Source of the DNA: Pseudomonas sp. CCI4.2
GTDB taxonomy: Bacteria > Pseudomonadota > Gammaproteobacteria > Pseudomonadales > Pseudomonadaceae
Assembly (NCBI RefSeq): GCF_034350045.1
Contig: NZ_CP133781.1
Span: 186,001-250,000, forward strand
DNA: 64,000 bases
Direction of reading: 5' to 3'
The notes under the pieces were generated by a model, which did not search any database, was not told where the DNA came from, and saw only the letters and a program-made list of their open reading frames with translations. Made by a program: the position numbers and the translations under genes. Positions 55,007 through 64,000 of this stretch are shown in pieces; within the stretch, counting starts at the first letter, position 1; every line of letters begins with the position of its first letter.

Positions 55007-55579
55007 ATGTCTACCTCCCCTGTAACCCTTATGGTTGCTCGCCGTGTCGCCCATGGCCGCTATGAGGAACTGATTGCCTGGTTACGTGAAGGCGAACAAT
55101 TGGCCACTGATTTTCCCGGCTATCTGGGCTCTGGCGTCCTCGCCCCGCCCCCGGATGGGGACGAATTCCAGATCATCTTCCGATTTTCCAACCGGGACAC
55201 CATGCACGCCTGGGAGCACTCTGCATCCCGAAGCACGTGGTTGGTGCGTGGCAGCGGCCTGTTTGCTCAACCTTCCGAGCATCGAGTCAGTGGTATCGAA
55301 GGCTGGTTTGGTGGCGCGGGTCAGCGCCCACCACCACGCTGGAAACAGGCGGTGGCCATCTGGCTGGCGTTCTTCCCGGTTTCTTTAGTGTTCAACTTCG
55401 TACTCGGCCCGCTGCTGGGTGAATTGAATCTTCTGGCGCGGGTGCTGGTTAGCACGCTGGCCCTCACGCCGCTCATGGTGTTCCTGTTTATTCCGTTGTC
55501 GACGCACTTACTCGCGCGCTGGCTGCACAGTGCGCCTCATGCACCTATCCGCACGTCTGAAACCGCGCCCGGCCGCTAG
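55007..55579 (+). CDS. ABM-domain membrane protein
   Basis: A 190-aa protein. The N-terminal ~100 residues are an antibiotic-biosynthesis-monooxygenase (ABM/EthD-like) domain with a ferredoxin-like pattern (VTLMVARRVAHGRYEELIAWL and FQIIFRFSNRDTMHAWEHS). Two transmembrane helices follow (residues ~118-140 and ~147-170). GGAG lies before the ATG at 55007, so the longer frame from 54926 is not needed. Divergent from the LitR-like gene and upstream of folM. Confidence 0.85.
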   Translation: MSTSPVTLMVARRVAHGRYEELIAWLREGEQLATDFPGYLGSGVLAPPPDGDEFQIIFRFSNRDTMHAWEHSASRSTWLVRGSGLFAQPSEHRVSGIEGWFGGAGQRPPPRWKQAVAIWLAFFPVSLVFNFVLGPLLGELNLLARVLVSTLALTPLMVFLFIPLSTHLLARWLHSAPHAPIRTSETAPGR

Positions 55580-55728
55580 ATAGTCCACCACGGAATGCCC
55601 GGCGCCTCGCCGCACGGGTTGTTCGGTCATAGGCATTGGTATAACTTTGCTCCAGAAGATAGCCAATTGCTGGCTTCGTTGGTTCGAGCACGAAGCCCGT
55701 CTATCGGCCTCTGGAACGACCTTTACTG

Positions 55729-56454
55729 ATGCGCGAGTTGCCCATGGTTTTCCCCACCCCACCTGTCCTGATTACTGGCGCCAGCCAGCGAGTCGGCCTG
55801 CATTGCGCAAAACGCTTGCTCGCGCACGGGCAGCCCGTCATTGTCAGCTACCGCAGCGAACGCCCTGGCGTGCAGCAGTTGCGCGACTTGGGGGCCGTGG
55901 CCATTCATGCCGACTTCACCTCGCAAGCGAGCATTCTGACGTTCATCGAGCAACTCAGCACTCACACCGACAGCCTGCGAGCGATCGTCCATAATGCATC
56001 GCAGTGGTTGGTGGAAACGCCAGGAGATGAAGCCGCAGCGTTTGCCCACATGTTCAACGTCCACATGTTGGCGCCGTATTTGATCAATCTGCGTTGCGCC
56101 CACTTATTGCACCGTTCACCCACGGCCGACATCGTTCACATCAGCGATGACGTTACCCGCAAAGGCAGCAGCAAACACATTGCCTATTGCGCCAGTAAGG
56201 CCGGACTTGAGAGCTTAACGCTGTCATTCGCCGCAAAGTTCGCACCCCGAATCAAAGTCAACGGCATCGCGCCAGCGCTGTTGATGTTTCAACCTGACGA
56301 CGACGCGGCGTACCGCGCCAGCACCCTGACTAAATCCGCCATGGGCATCGAGCCCGGAGCCGAGGTGATCTATCAGAGCCTGCGATATCTGCTGGACAAC
56401 CCTTACGTTACCGGCACAACTTTGACTGTAAACGGCGGTCGGCACCTTAAGTAA
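55729..56454 (+). CDS. folM: FolM, dihydromonapterin reductase (SDR)
   Basis: A 241-aa SDR. The unusual nucleotide motif GASQRVG (residues 17-23), NAS near 95 and AYCASKAGLE with its Tyr-Lys pair match E. coli FolM, whose ends (VTGR/TGTTLTVNGGRHLK-like GGRHL) are also similar. FolM reduces dihydromonapterin to tetrahydromonapterin, a cofactor for phenylalanine hydroxylase in Pseudomonas. It is followed by folE after 21 bases and then folX, so the cluster forms one pathway. An ATG five codons later is an alternative start. Confidence 0.9.
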   Translation: MRELPMVFPTPPVLITGASQRVGLHCAKRLLAHGQPVIVSYRSERPGVQQLRDLGAVAIHADFTSQASILTFIEQLSTHTDSLRAIVHNASQWLVETPGDEAAAFAHMFNVHMLAPYLINLRCAHLLHRSPTADIVHISDDVTRKGSSKHIAYCASKAGLESLTLSFAAKFAPRIKVNGIAPALLMFQPDDDAAYRASTLTKSAMGIEPGAEVIYQSLRYLLDNPYVTGTTLTVNGGRHLK

Positions 56455-56475
56455 GTCGCCCCGTGAGGATCCTTG

Positions 56476-57036
56476 ATGACCTTGTCCCTGCCACAGCATT
56501 ACCGTGAAATTCTTGTTGGCCTGGGTGAAGACCCAGATCGCGAGGGCTTGGCGGACACACCGAAACGTGCCGCGAAAGCGATGCAGTATTTGTGTCGAGG
56601 CTACACGCAGAGCATCGAAGAAATCGTCAACGGCGCACTGTTCGCCTCCGACAACGATGAGATGGTGATCGTCAAAGACATCGAGCTGTATTCGCTGTGC
56701 GAACATCATTTACTGCCGTTTATCGGCAAGGCCCACGTGGCTTATATTCCCACGGGCAAAGTGCTGGGTCTTTCCAAGATTGCACGTATCGTGGACATGT
56801 TCGCCCGCCGCTTGCAGATCCAGGAAAACCTGACCCGGCAAATCGCCGACACGATTCAAGAAGTGACCAACGCCGCGGGCGTGGCCGTGGTGATTGAAGC
56901 GCACCACATGTGCATGATGATGCGCGGCGTCGAGAAACAGAACTCGACCATGATGACTTCGGTGATGCTCGGTGCATTCCGTGAATCGAGCACGACCCGT
57001 CAGGAATTTTTGCAATTGATCGGACGGAGCAGGTAA
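56476..57036 (+). CDS. folE: GTP cyclohydrolase I
   Basis: A 186-aa enzyme with zinc ligands Cys75 and His78 (SLCEHH) and Cys146 (HHMCMMMRG), and [12 protein letters not shown] at the front. It makes 7,8-dihydroneopterin triphosphate from GTP. The ATG at 56476 follows GAGGATCC; a TTG just before also opens the frame. Lying between folM and folX, it is probably the dedicated isoform for monapterin synthesis. Confidence 0.96.
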   Translation: MTLSLPQHYREILVGLGEDPDREGLADTPKRAAKAMQYLCRGYTQSIEEIVNGALFASDNDEMVIVKDIELYSLCEHHLLPFIGKAHVAYIPTGKVLGLSKIARIVDMFARRLQIQENLTRQIADTIQEVTNAAGVAVVIEAHHMCMMMRGVEKQNSTMMTSVMLGAFRESSTTRQEFLQLIGRSR

Positions 57037-57038
57037 GC

Positions 57039-57410
57039 ATGCCTAGACTTGAACCAGGAACCGCGCGGATTCGGGTCAAAGACCTGGGGTTGCGTACTTT
57101 TATCGGCATCAATGAAGACGAGATCCTCAATAAACAGGACGTGTTGATTAACCTGACCATCCTCTACGCGGCCCAAGATGCAGTGCGTGACAATGACATT
57201 GATCACGCACTCAATTACCGCACCATTACCAAAGCCATTATTCAGCACGTGGAAGGCAATCGCTTTGCGCTACTCGAACGCCTGACTCAAGAAGTCCTTG
57301 ATTTGGTCATGAGCCATGAGGCGGTGCTGTACGCCGAGGTCGAAGTTGATAAACCGCACGCCCTGCGTTTCGCCGAATCGGTGTCGATCACCTTGGCTGG
57401 GCAGCGCTGA
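57039..57410 (+). CDS. folX: FolX, dihydroneopterin triphosphate 2'-epimerase
   Basis: A 123-aa protein of the FolB/FolX fold: [25 protein letters not shown] with the active-site Glu (ALLERL) near 79. It epimerises dihydroneopterin triphosphate to the monapterin form. It begins 3 bases after the folE stop with GGAGCAGG ahead, so the two are co-translated. Distinction from FolB rests on the [15 protein letters not shown] pattern and the folE/folM context. Confidence 0.9.
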   Translation: MPRLEPGTARIRVKDLGLRTFIGINEDEILNKQDVLINLTILYAAQDAVRDNDIDHALNYRTITKAIIQHVEGNRFALLERLTQEVLDLVMSHEAVLYAEVEVDKPHALRFAESVSITLAGQR

Positions 57411-57459
57411 TTGAAGACATTTACGATCAAAACCATTCAACTTCCTGCCAGAGCCCATC

Positions 57460-57756
57460 ATGACTGACCAACAACGCCTTGAACTCGAAGCCGCATCCTT
57501 TCGCCGGCTGGTCGCGCACCTGGACAGTCGCAAAGACGTCCAGAACATCGACCTGATGAACCTTTCCGGTTTCTGCCGCAACTGCCTGTCCAAATGGTAC
57601 AAGGCCGCCGCTGACGAAAAACACATCGACCTCAGTCTCGACGACGCCCGCGAAGTGGTTTATGGCATGCCGTACGGCGAGTGGAAAAGCAAATTTCAGC
57701 AAGAAGCCAACGCGGAACAGAGCGCTGCGTTCGCTAAGGACAAAAAGCATGACTGA
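57460..57756 (+). CDS. DUF1244 family protein
   Basis: A 98-aa protein with the DLMNLSGFCRNCLSKWYKAAAD and VVYGMPYGEWK motifs of DUF1244. The CxxC (FCRNC) may bind a metal. Its end overlaps the HopJ-type gene by 8 bases, so they are co-translated. Function unknown. Confidence 0.9.
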   Translation: MTDQQRLELEAASFRRLVAHLDSRKDVQNIDLMNLSGFCRNCLSKWYKAAADEKHIDLSLDDAREVVYGMPYGEWKSKFQQEANAEQSAAFAKDKKHD

Positions 57757-58090
57757 CTTGAACACCCTGCGCGCCAGCCTTCGCAGCGGCCAACATCCTT
57801 TCGCCGATACCTTGGTGTTCATCGCTGAAGGCTATGCTTATCAACCGCAAGCCTTCACCAACGGCAACGTCGAAAACGCCGCCGGGCAGAACGAAGGGTC
57901 GTGCAAGATCGTCGGGCTCGCAGTGCTTGAAGGGTTAAGCGACGAAGAAACCCTGCTCGCGTTCGGCGAACACTACCGCTCGGTACAGGCCACGCCAGAG
58001 GGCAGCGACCACGCCAACATTCGGTCGTTGATTGTTAACGGGCTGGCGGGTGTGACATTCGCAGGCAAGTCGTTGACGCGCAAAGAGTGA
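57749..58090 (+). CDS. HopJ-type effector-family protein
   Basis: A 113-aa protein of the HopJ family (named after a P. syringae type III effector) with FIAEGYAYQPQAFTNG and NEGSCKIVGLAVL, but widespread in non-pathogens. There is no type III system in view, so a housekeeping role is likely. It overlaps the DUF1244 stop by 8 bases and is followed by a terminator. Confidence 0.88.
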   Translation: MTDLNTLRASLRSGQHPFADTLVFIAEGYAYQPQAFTNGNVENAAGQNEGSCKIVGLAVLEGLSDEETLLAFGEHYRSVQATPEGSDHANIRSLIVNGLAGVTFAGKSLTRKE

Positions 58091-58103
58091 ACTCAGGGGC
58101 GTT

Positions 58104-58130
58104 AAAAAACCGGCCTAGGCCGGTTTTTTT
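58104..58130. terminator. Bidirectional terminator between HopJ-type gene and trxB
   Basis: AAAAAACCGGCCTAGGCCGGTTTTTTT is a perfect palindrome with A- and T-runs on either side, serving both convergent genes. Confidence 0.93.
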
Positions 58131-58148
58131 GTTGCAGAACGAATCGTC

Positions 58149-59478
<1,330 letters not shown>

Positions 59479-60246
59479 ATGCCTGCCCCTGTACTCTCCG
59501 GCCCACAATACCTGCGCGAAGGCCTGAGATTAGTCCTTACCCCTGGTTTGCGGCTGTTCGTTTTGCTGCCATTGACCATCAATCTGTTGCTGTTCGGCGG
59601 GCTGATCTACCTCGCCATGCATCAATTTGGTATGTGGGTCGACACCTTCATGCCAGAACTGCCGACATGGCTGAGCTTCCTGAACTACATCATCTGGCCG
59701 TTGTTCGTCACGCTAGTGATACTGATGGTGTTCTTCACCTTCACCATGATCGCCAACGTGATTGCCGCGCCCTTTAACGGCTTTCTGGCGGAAAAAGTGG
59801 AAGTGGTCCTGCGGGGCACCGATGACTTCCCCACTTTTAGCTGGGGCGAGCTGTTCGCCTTGGTGCCGCGCACCTTCAGCCGCGAGATGCGCAAGCTGGG
59901 CTATTTCTTACCCCGCGCCATTGGGTTGCTGATCCTGTCTTTCATTCCTGTGGTCAACGTCATCGCCGCCCCGTTGTGGCTGTTGTTCGGCGTCTGGATG
60001 ATGGCAATTCAATACATCGACTACCCCGCCGACAACCACAAACTCGGCTGGAACGAAATGCTCGCCTGGCTGCGGCAGAAGCGTTGGCAGAGCATGGGCT
60101 TTGGCGGAATCGTTTATCTGGCGCTGCTGATTCCGGTCGTGAATGTACTAATGATGCCCGCAGCAGTGGCGGCCGCGACGTTGTTTTGGGTGCGGGAGGG
60201 TGGGAATCTGGCGGTGGAAAAGCAGGTGGCTGGTAAGGTTCGCTAG
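59479..60246 (+). CDS. cysZ: CysZ, sulfate transporter
   Basis: A 255-aa inner-membrane protein with [31 protein letters not shown] at the start and [13 protein letters not shown] and [13 protein letters not shown] motifs typical of CysZ. It brings sulfate into the cell for cysteine synthesis. GGAGG lies upstream of the ATG. Confidence 0.94.
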   Translation: MPAPVLSGPQYLREGLRLVLTPGLRLFVLLPLTINLLLFGGLIYLAMHQFGMWVDTFMPELPTWLSFLNYIIWPLFVTLVILMVFFTFTMIANVIAAPFNGFLAEKVEVVLRGTDDFPTFSWGELFALVPRTFSREMRKLGYFLPRAIGLLILSFIPVVNVIAAPLWLLFGVWMMAIQYIDYPADNHKLGWNEMLAWLRQKRWQSMGFGGIVYLALLIPVVNVLMMPAAVAAATLFWVREGGNLAVEKQVAGKVR

Positions 60247-60958
60247 CCTTTGACTATCAGCACGCGGCACAAATACAGCCTGCAGGAGGGTCCGCCACGT
60301 CTTCGACGTTGCGCTGTCGCGCAGCAAACTGGGAAGCACTTTGTGTGCTTCGAGATTGCAGCGTGTCAGGACGGAAGCCTTCCCGAATAAATTCGGTCCC
60401 ACAGATTTTGGGGCTGCACAGATTTTTGTAGGAGCTGCCGAAGGCTGCGATCAGGTCCGAAGGACCTTCGCCGACAAGTTGGCTACAGATGGCCGCCTGC
60501 CCGCAGATCGCCCGTGAATTGAATATCAAATTACGGAAAGAGGCCCCGTGAAACCATGCGGCCGAACGCAGGCGTTGCGCAGGCTGTGACGAGGCAAGGA
60601 TGCCGAGTAAGCCGTGCGCGGCCAGGGACGGCCGCTCACGGCGACCCCCGGAGCAACGCCGGAGTGAGGGAAGACCGAGCCTAAGCGAGGGCCCGCATGG
60701 TGGGGCAAGCGTTTTGGGGGACCTTTTTGCGGTTCGGCGCTCCGACGTTTGAAAAAGGTGCCTCGCTGTAAAAGCGAAACCATAAGCTCAGCAACCACAA
60801 AGGCCGGATATACACGCCAACCCCAGCGCCAACCCATTGCTTTAAAAGATTAAAAAATAGTTTGATAAGAGCGAACGTGTTCGCGAGGCGGCGTGACAGG
60901 TACACCGCATCAGGCTTCTCGCCAACACGTTGGCTCCTACAGGTTAATTTCCGTTCAC
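60247..60958. repeat. Gene-free gap with REPs and a long GC-rich repeat-like element
   Basis: Three parts can be seen: REP-like motifs near 60380-60500 (GTCCCACAGATTTTGGGG and TAGGAGCTGCCGAAGGCTGCGA with TTCGCCGACAAGTTGGCTACA), a GC-rich element at about 60541-60790, and an inverted CTACAG-type doublet at 60869-60942 (GCGAACGTGTTCGCGAGGCGG and GCCAACACGTTGGCTCCTAC). The GC-rich part resembles long intergenic repeats of the P. fluorescens group, often miscalled as small proteins. No real gene is visible. Confidence 0.75.
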
Positions 60959-62062
60959 TCAGACCAACGTGGTCAACGCTTCACGGCTGAACGGGAGGAT
61001 GTCTTGCTCGCGGCCTTCGCGTACTTTCTGTGCCCAGTCTGGATCGACCAGCAGCGCACGGCCGACGGCTACGAGGTCGAACTCGTCGTTGCCCAGTCGC
61101 TTGAGCAGGTTGTCCAGGCTCGCCGGTTGCGCAACTTTGTCGGTATCGACCATGAACTGCAAGAACTCACCATCCAAGCCGACGCTGCCCACGGTAATGG
61201 TTGGTTTGCCGGTCAGCTTGCGTGTCCAGCCGGCAAGGTTGAGGTCCGAACCTTCGAACTCTGGTTCCCAGAAGCGGCGGGTCGAGCAGTGGAAAATGTC
61301 CACGCCGGCGTCAGACAGCGGCTTGAGGAATTCGCCCAAGGCTTCCGGGGTCAAAACGAGGCGCGCGGTGTAATCCTGCTGCTTCCATTGCGAAAAACGG
61401 AAGATGATCGGAAAGTCAGGACCGACCGCTGACCGCACAGCCTCGATCAACTCGATGGCGAAACGTGAACGGCCTGCCAGGTCGCCGCCGTATTCATCGG
61501 TGCGCTGGTTGGTGCCTTCCCAGAAAAACTGATCGACGATATAACCGTGGGCGCCGTGGATTTCAACGCCGTCCATGCCAATAGCTTTTGCATCCCGGGC
61601 GGCCTGAGCGAAAGCGCCGATCACCTCCTGGATATCCTGCTTCGACATGCCGTGAACCACGACCTTGTCATCCTTGAGTTTTTCCATCGGGCCGTAAGCC
61701 GGTACGTCGCCATCGGGTTCTGTGCCCAAGCGACGCACAGCCCCTACGTGCCACAACTGCGGCACGATTTTGGCGCCTTCGGCATGCACCGCATCAACGA
61801 CTTTTTTCCAGCCGGCCAACGGCGCTTCACCAAAAAACTGTGGAACGTTCGGGTAACCGTTGGATGCTTTGTGATTGACCGTGGTGCCCTCGGTGATGAT
61901 CAAACCCACTCCCGCAGCCGCTCGCCGACGGTAGTACTCGATGACCTTCGAATTGGGCACACCGCCCGGAGAAAACGAACGGGTCATAGGCGCCATAACC
62001 ACCCGAGACGGCAACTGCAAGGTGCCCAGGCTGAAGGGTTTGAACAAAGCTTTAACTGGCAT
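60959..62062 (-). CDS. Old yellow enzyme-type alkene reductase (NemA-like)
   Basis: A 367-aa FMN enzyme of the old yellow family: VVMAPMTRSFSPGGVPNSKVIEYY at the front, VEIHGAHGYIVDQFFWEGTNQRTDEYGGDLAGR with the substrate-binding HGAHGY, and VAVGRALLVDPDW near the end. It reduces activated alkenes or nitro compounds. Its start overlaps the end of the TetR gene by 11 bases (ATG inside GTTACATGCCAG), so the pair matches nemR-nemA. GAGGAG lies upstream of the ATG at 62062. Confidence 0.9.
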   Translation of the reverse strand: MPVKALFKPFSLGTLQLPSRVVMAPMTRSFSPGGVPNSKVIEYYRRRAAAGVGLIITEGTTVNHKASNGYPNVPQFFGEAPLAGWKKVVDAVHAEGAKIVPQLWHVGAVRRLGTEPDGDVPAYGPMEKLKDDKVVVHGMSKQDIQEVIGAFAQAARDAKAIGMDGVEIHGAHGYIVDQFFWEGTNQRTDEYGGDLAGRSRFAIELIEAVRSAVGPDFPIIFRFSQWKQQDYTARLVLTPEALGEFLKPLSDAGVDIFHCSTRRFWEPEFEGSDLNLAGWTRKLTGKPTITVGSVGLDGEFLQFMVDTDKVAQPASLDNLLKRLGNDEFDLVAVGRALLVDPDWAQKVREGREQDILPFSREALTTLV

Positions 62063-62690
62063 GTAACGCTCCTCGGGAATCAATCGGTAGCAGAAGATCG
62101 GGCGTCAGCAGACGCTCAAGCTGGTTCAGAAAAATGTTCAGGGATGCCGCGCTGCTTCTGACTTTCATGCGCATCAGCGCCCCTTCCCAGGCGTTGGCAA
62201 CAAATTCGGCAAGCGCCGCACAGTCAGTGTTTTCCGGTAACTGGCCGGCATCACGGGCGGCTGTCAGGCTCTGGGCCAAAATCGCCACCGAGCGCTGCAA
62301 AATGTTCTCGACCTGGCTGGCGATGGGCAAGCATTCGCCGGCCATTTCAAAACTCAGGCTGCCTATAAAACAATGATGCTCCGGCTTTTCTTGGCGGGAA
62401 AAATGCACGATCACGTCGCGGTAGTAACCCAAAATCCGTTCACGCGGGCTTTGTGCAGGGTCGTTCAGGGCCGCTTCATAACGCAGCAGTCTTGGCCCGT
62501 ACAAGTACTCAAGCGCTTGCACGGCGAAATCTTCCTTGCTGGCGAAGTAGTGATAGAACGACCCTTTGGGAATGCCCGCGGCCTGCACGATATCCAGCAC
62601 ACCGGTCCCGTGGTAACCACGACGGGTCATCAGGTGAGCACCTTGGGCAAGGATCAGATCGCGCTTATCGAGTCGCAGGGATGTGTTCAT
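62052..62690 (-). CDS. TetR-family regulator (NemR-like)
   Basis: A 212-aa regulator with an N-terminal HTH (GAHLMTRRGYHGTGVLDIVQAAGIPKGSFYHYFASKEDF). Cysteines in HHCFIGSLSFEMAGECL could serve as the electrophile sensor, as in NemR. It is the first gene of a two-gene operon with the old yellow enzyme, whose start overlaps its stop. The ATG at 62690 gives a normal TetR opening. Confidence 0.9.
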   Translation of the reverse strand: MNTSLRLDKRDLILAQGAHLMTRRGYHGTGVLDIVQAAGIPKGSFYHYFASKEDFAVQALEYLYGPRLLRYEAALNDPAQSPRERILGYYRDVIVHFSRQEKPEHHCFIGSLSFEMAGECLPIASQVENILQRSVAILAQSLTAARDAGQLPENTDCAALAEFVANAWEGALMRMKVRSSAASLNIFLNQLERLLTPDLLLPIDSRGALHAS

Positions 62691-62851
62691 GGCGCCGAGC
62701 ATATGACCGGTCGTCTAGACCGCGCCAGCACTATTGATGAGGGTGATTTAGGAAGACAAGTCAGACGAGCAGAAGGGAAAACCACTGCGCAGAAATGGAT
62801 CAGCTTGCCGGGTTTGAATGACCGCAACCCGGCGAGGAGAGCGCGGCTAAA

Positions 62852-63334
62852 TTACTTCAGCGCTTTTTCAATGGCGTGAATCACTGCGGGATCATCGGGT
62901 GGTGTGCGTGGCGAGAATCGGGCGAGTACCCCGCCGTCTTTCCCTACCAGAAATTTCTCGAAATTCCAGGTGATGTCACCCGGAAACTCAGCACCTTCGC
63001 CTGCCAACAAACGGTAAAGCGAGTGACGATGATCGCCGTTCACTTCCAGCTTGCTGCCCAGTGGAAAGGTGACGTTGTAGTTCACGTCGCAGAAGCTCTG
63101 AATCTCTTCTTCGGTACCCGGTTCTTGACCGGCGAACTGGTTGCACGGCAAACCCAACACGCTGAAACCCTGATCCCGATACTCCTGATAGAGTTTTTCC
63201 AGCGCGGCATACTGCGGCGTCAGGCCACACTTTGAAGCGACGTTGACCACCAACACTACTTTGCCCTTGAGAGGCTTGAGAGGCAGGTCCTGGCCATCCA
63301 GAGCTTTTAATTTAGTGTCGTGAAAAGCACTCAT
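62852..63334 (-). CDS. Glutathione peroxidase
   Basis: A 160-aa peroxidase. The peroxidatic Cys36 is in NVASKCGLTPQY, with FAGQEPG and WNFEKFLV carrying the Gln and Trp of the catalytic triad. It reduces hydroperoxides, probably with thioredoxin. The frame is open to 63376; the ATG at 63334 matches the family. Confidence 0.94.
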   Translation of the reverse strand: MSAFHDTKLKALDGQDLPLKPLKGKVVLVVNVASKCGLTPQYAALEKLYQEYRDQGFSVLGLPCNQFAGQEPGTEEEIQSFCDVNYNVTFPLGSKLEVNGDHRHSLYRLLAGEGAEFPGDITWNFEKFLVGKDGGVLARFSPRTPPDDPAVIHAIEKALK

Positions 63335-63360
63335 GACGAACTCCAAATAACGAGCGGACG

Positions 63361-63425
63361 AAAAAGGCGCCCGCATCAGGCCGTGAAAACGAGCCCGTCG
63401 TTTTCACGCAACCTGTCAGGGCGCC
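63361..63425 (-). terminator. Terminator of the FKBP gene
   Basis: Nested arms form one long structure: an outer AGGCGCC/GGGCGCC pair, an inner 10-bp stem (GTGAAAACGA 63383-63392 with TCGTTTTCAC 63398-63407), and, on the minus strand, a TTTTT tail. It lies downstream of the SlyD-like gene and upstream of the peroxidase. Confidence 0.8.
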
Positions 63426-63455
63426 TTGCCGGCTAACTGAGCTTAGCAGCACAAA

Positions 63456-63941
63456 TCAGTGGTGATGGCCGCCTTCGCCATGCACGTGACCATGAGCAAC
63501 TTCTTCCTGGCTGGCATCGCGAATTTCAACGATTTTGACGTCGAAATTCAGGCGCTGGCCGGCCAATGGATGGTTGCCATCAACGGTAACGTCATCGCCG
63601 TCCAGATCACGGACGGTCACAATTTGCATGCTGCCATCAGGGCCGGATGCATGGAATTGCATACCGACTTCGAGTTCGTCGACGCCTTCGAACATGCTGC
63701 GGCTCAAGGTGCTGACCAGTTCAGCCTGATACTCGCCGTAAGCGTCTTCGGGTTCGATGGACACTTTGAGTTCATCGCCGACGTTCTTGCCATCCAGTGC
63801 TTTTTCCAAGCCTGGGATGATATTACCTGCACCCTGCAGGTAGACCAGCGGCGCGCCGCCAGCAGAACTGTCGATGACCTCACCAGCGTCGTTGGTCAGG
63901 GTATAGTCGATGGAGACGGCCTTGTTCGCGGCGATCGGCAT
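63456..63941 (-). CDS. slyD: SlyD-like FKBP-type peptidyl-prolyl isomerase
   Basis: A 161-aa FKBP with an insert-in-flap domain. The PPIase core (SIDYTLTNDAGEVIDSS and GAGNIIPGLEKAL) is interrupted by the IF domain (AELVSTLSRSMFEG), and the tail ends with a His-rich stretch (HGHVHGEGGHHH) as in SlyD, although shorter. SlyD is a proline isomerase, chaperone and nickel-binding protein. The ATG at 63941 gives the usual start; the frame is open further to 63989. Confidence 0.92.
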   Translation of the reverse strand: MPIAANKAVSIDYTLTNDAGEVIDSSAGGAPLVYLQGAGNIIPGLEKALDGKNVGDELKVSIEPEDAYGEYQAELVSTLSRSMFEGVDELEVGMQFHASGPDGSMQIVTVRDLDGDDVTVDGNHPLAGQRLNFDVKIVEIRDASQEEVAHGHVHGEGGHHH

Positions 63942-64000
63942 GGGGCGAGACCTTTGCTTGAGAATTGAAGAACGTGCAAGTTTAACCAAGCGCTCGCCCG

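Noticed and set aside
57749..58090. HopJ-type protein as a true type III effector
   Set aside because: The family is widespread in non-pathogens, the gene is co-translated with DUF1244 and there is no type III secretion gene or hrp-box in view.
60526..60837. 103-codon minus-strand ORF in the GC-rich element
   Set aside because: It runs through a repeat-like sequence with frames on several strands; such ORFs are typical annotation artefacts.

Overview
The window is chromosomal DNA of a Pseudomonas, most likely from the P. fluorescens group. The evidence is a near-complete alginate operon in the order known from the genus, lineage-typical neighbours (DUF3509, YebG with a LexA box, PsiE, HPF, LrgAB, TrxB/CysZ, HopJ) and many REP/REPIN-type intergenic repeats ending in TGTGGGAGC-like motifs. 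There are no rRNA or tRNA genes, no insertion sequence and no CRISPR array that I can see.

Layout. 1-12669 (+): end of alg44, then algK-algE-algG-algX-algL-algI-algJ-algF-algA, i.e. export, epimerisation, lysis, O-acetylation and precursor synthesis of alginate. 12858-18694 (-): two tandem TccC-like RHS proteins that share an almost identical 1.1 kb core but carry unrelated C-terminal tips, one M35-metallopeptidase-like and one PI3/4-kinase/HipA-like. 18853-20152 (+): a small membrane protein and an SDR, then a doubled REPIN. 20695-25533 (-): a four-gene aromatic-acid/fusaric-acid type efflux operon (MFP, DUF1656, FUSC, outer-membrane lipoprotein) divergent from a LysR regulator. 26712-34845: metabolic and stress genes (2-hydroxyacid dehydrogenase, EamA transporter with AraC regulator, HPF, DUF3509, PsiE, SOS-regulated yebG, Leu/Phe-type dehydrogenase, SirB1-like protein). 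34853-38404 (-): a large DUF6543/dermonecrotic-toxin-type protein. 38612-44518 (-): MalT-like LuxR regulator with DUF1329 and DUF1302 envelope proteins.

45098-47930 holds a tandem duplication of an unrecognised two-gene module: a secreted 132-aa two-cysteine protein (+) converging on a 174-aa cytosolic protein (-). A hairpin over each stop codon of the secreted gene is kept by two compensatory synonymous changes. 47986-52582: a beta-oxidation-type SDR, class II aldolase-like protein, LrgAB with a LysR regulator, and a flavodoxin. 52680-57410: a light-response and pterin neighbourhood, with a short LOV photoreceptor, a MerR/LitR-type regulator that lacks the B12-ligand motifs, an ABM-domain membrane protein, and folM-folE-folX for tetrahydromonapterin. 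57460-63941: DUF1244-HopJ, thioredoxin reductase, CysZ, a NemR-like/old-yellow-enzyme operon, glutathione peroxidase and a SlyD-like FKBP.

The strongest candidates for new biology are the duplicated secreted/cytosolic module, the two RHS proteins with swapped tips, and the LOV/LitR-like pair next to the monapterin genes. All family assignments come from reading motifs; no database search was run.
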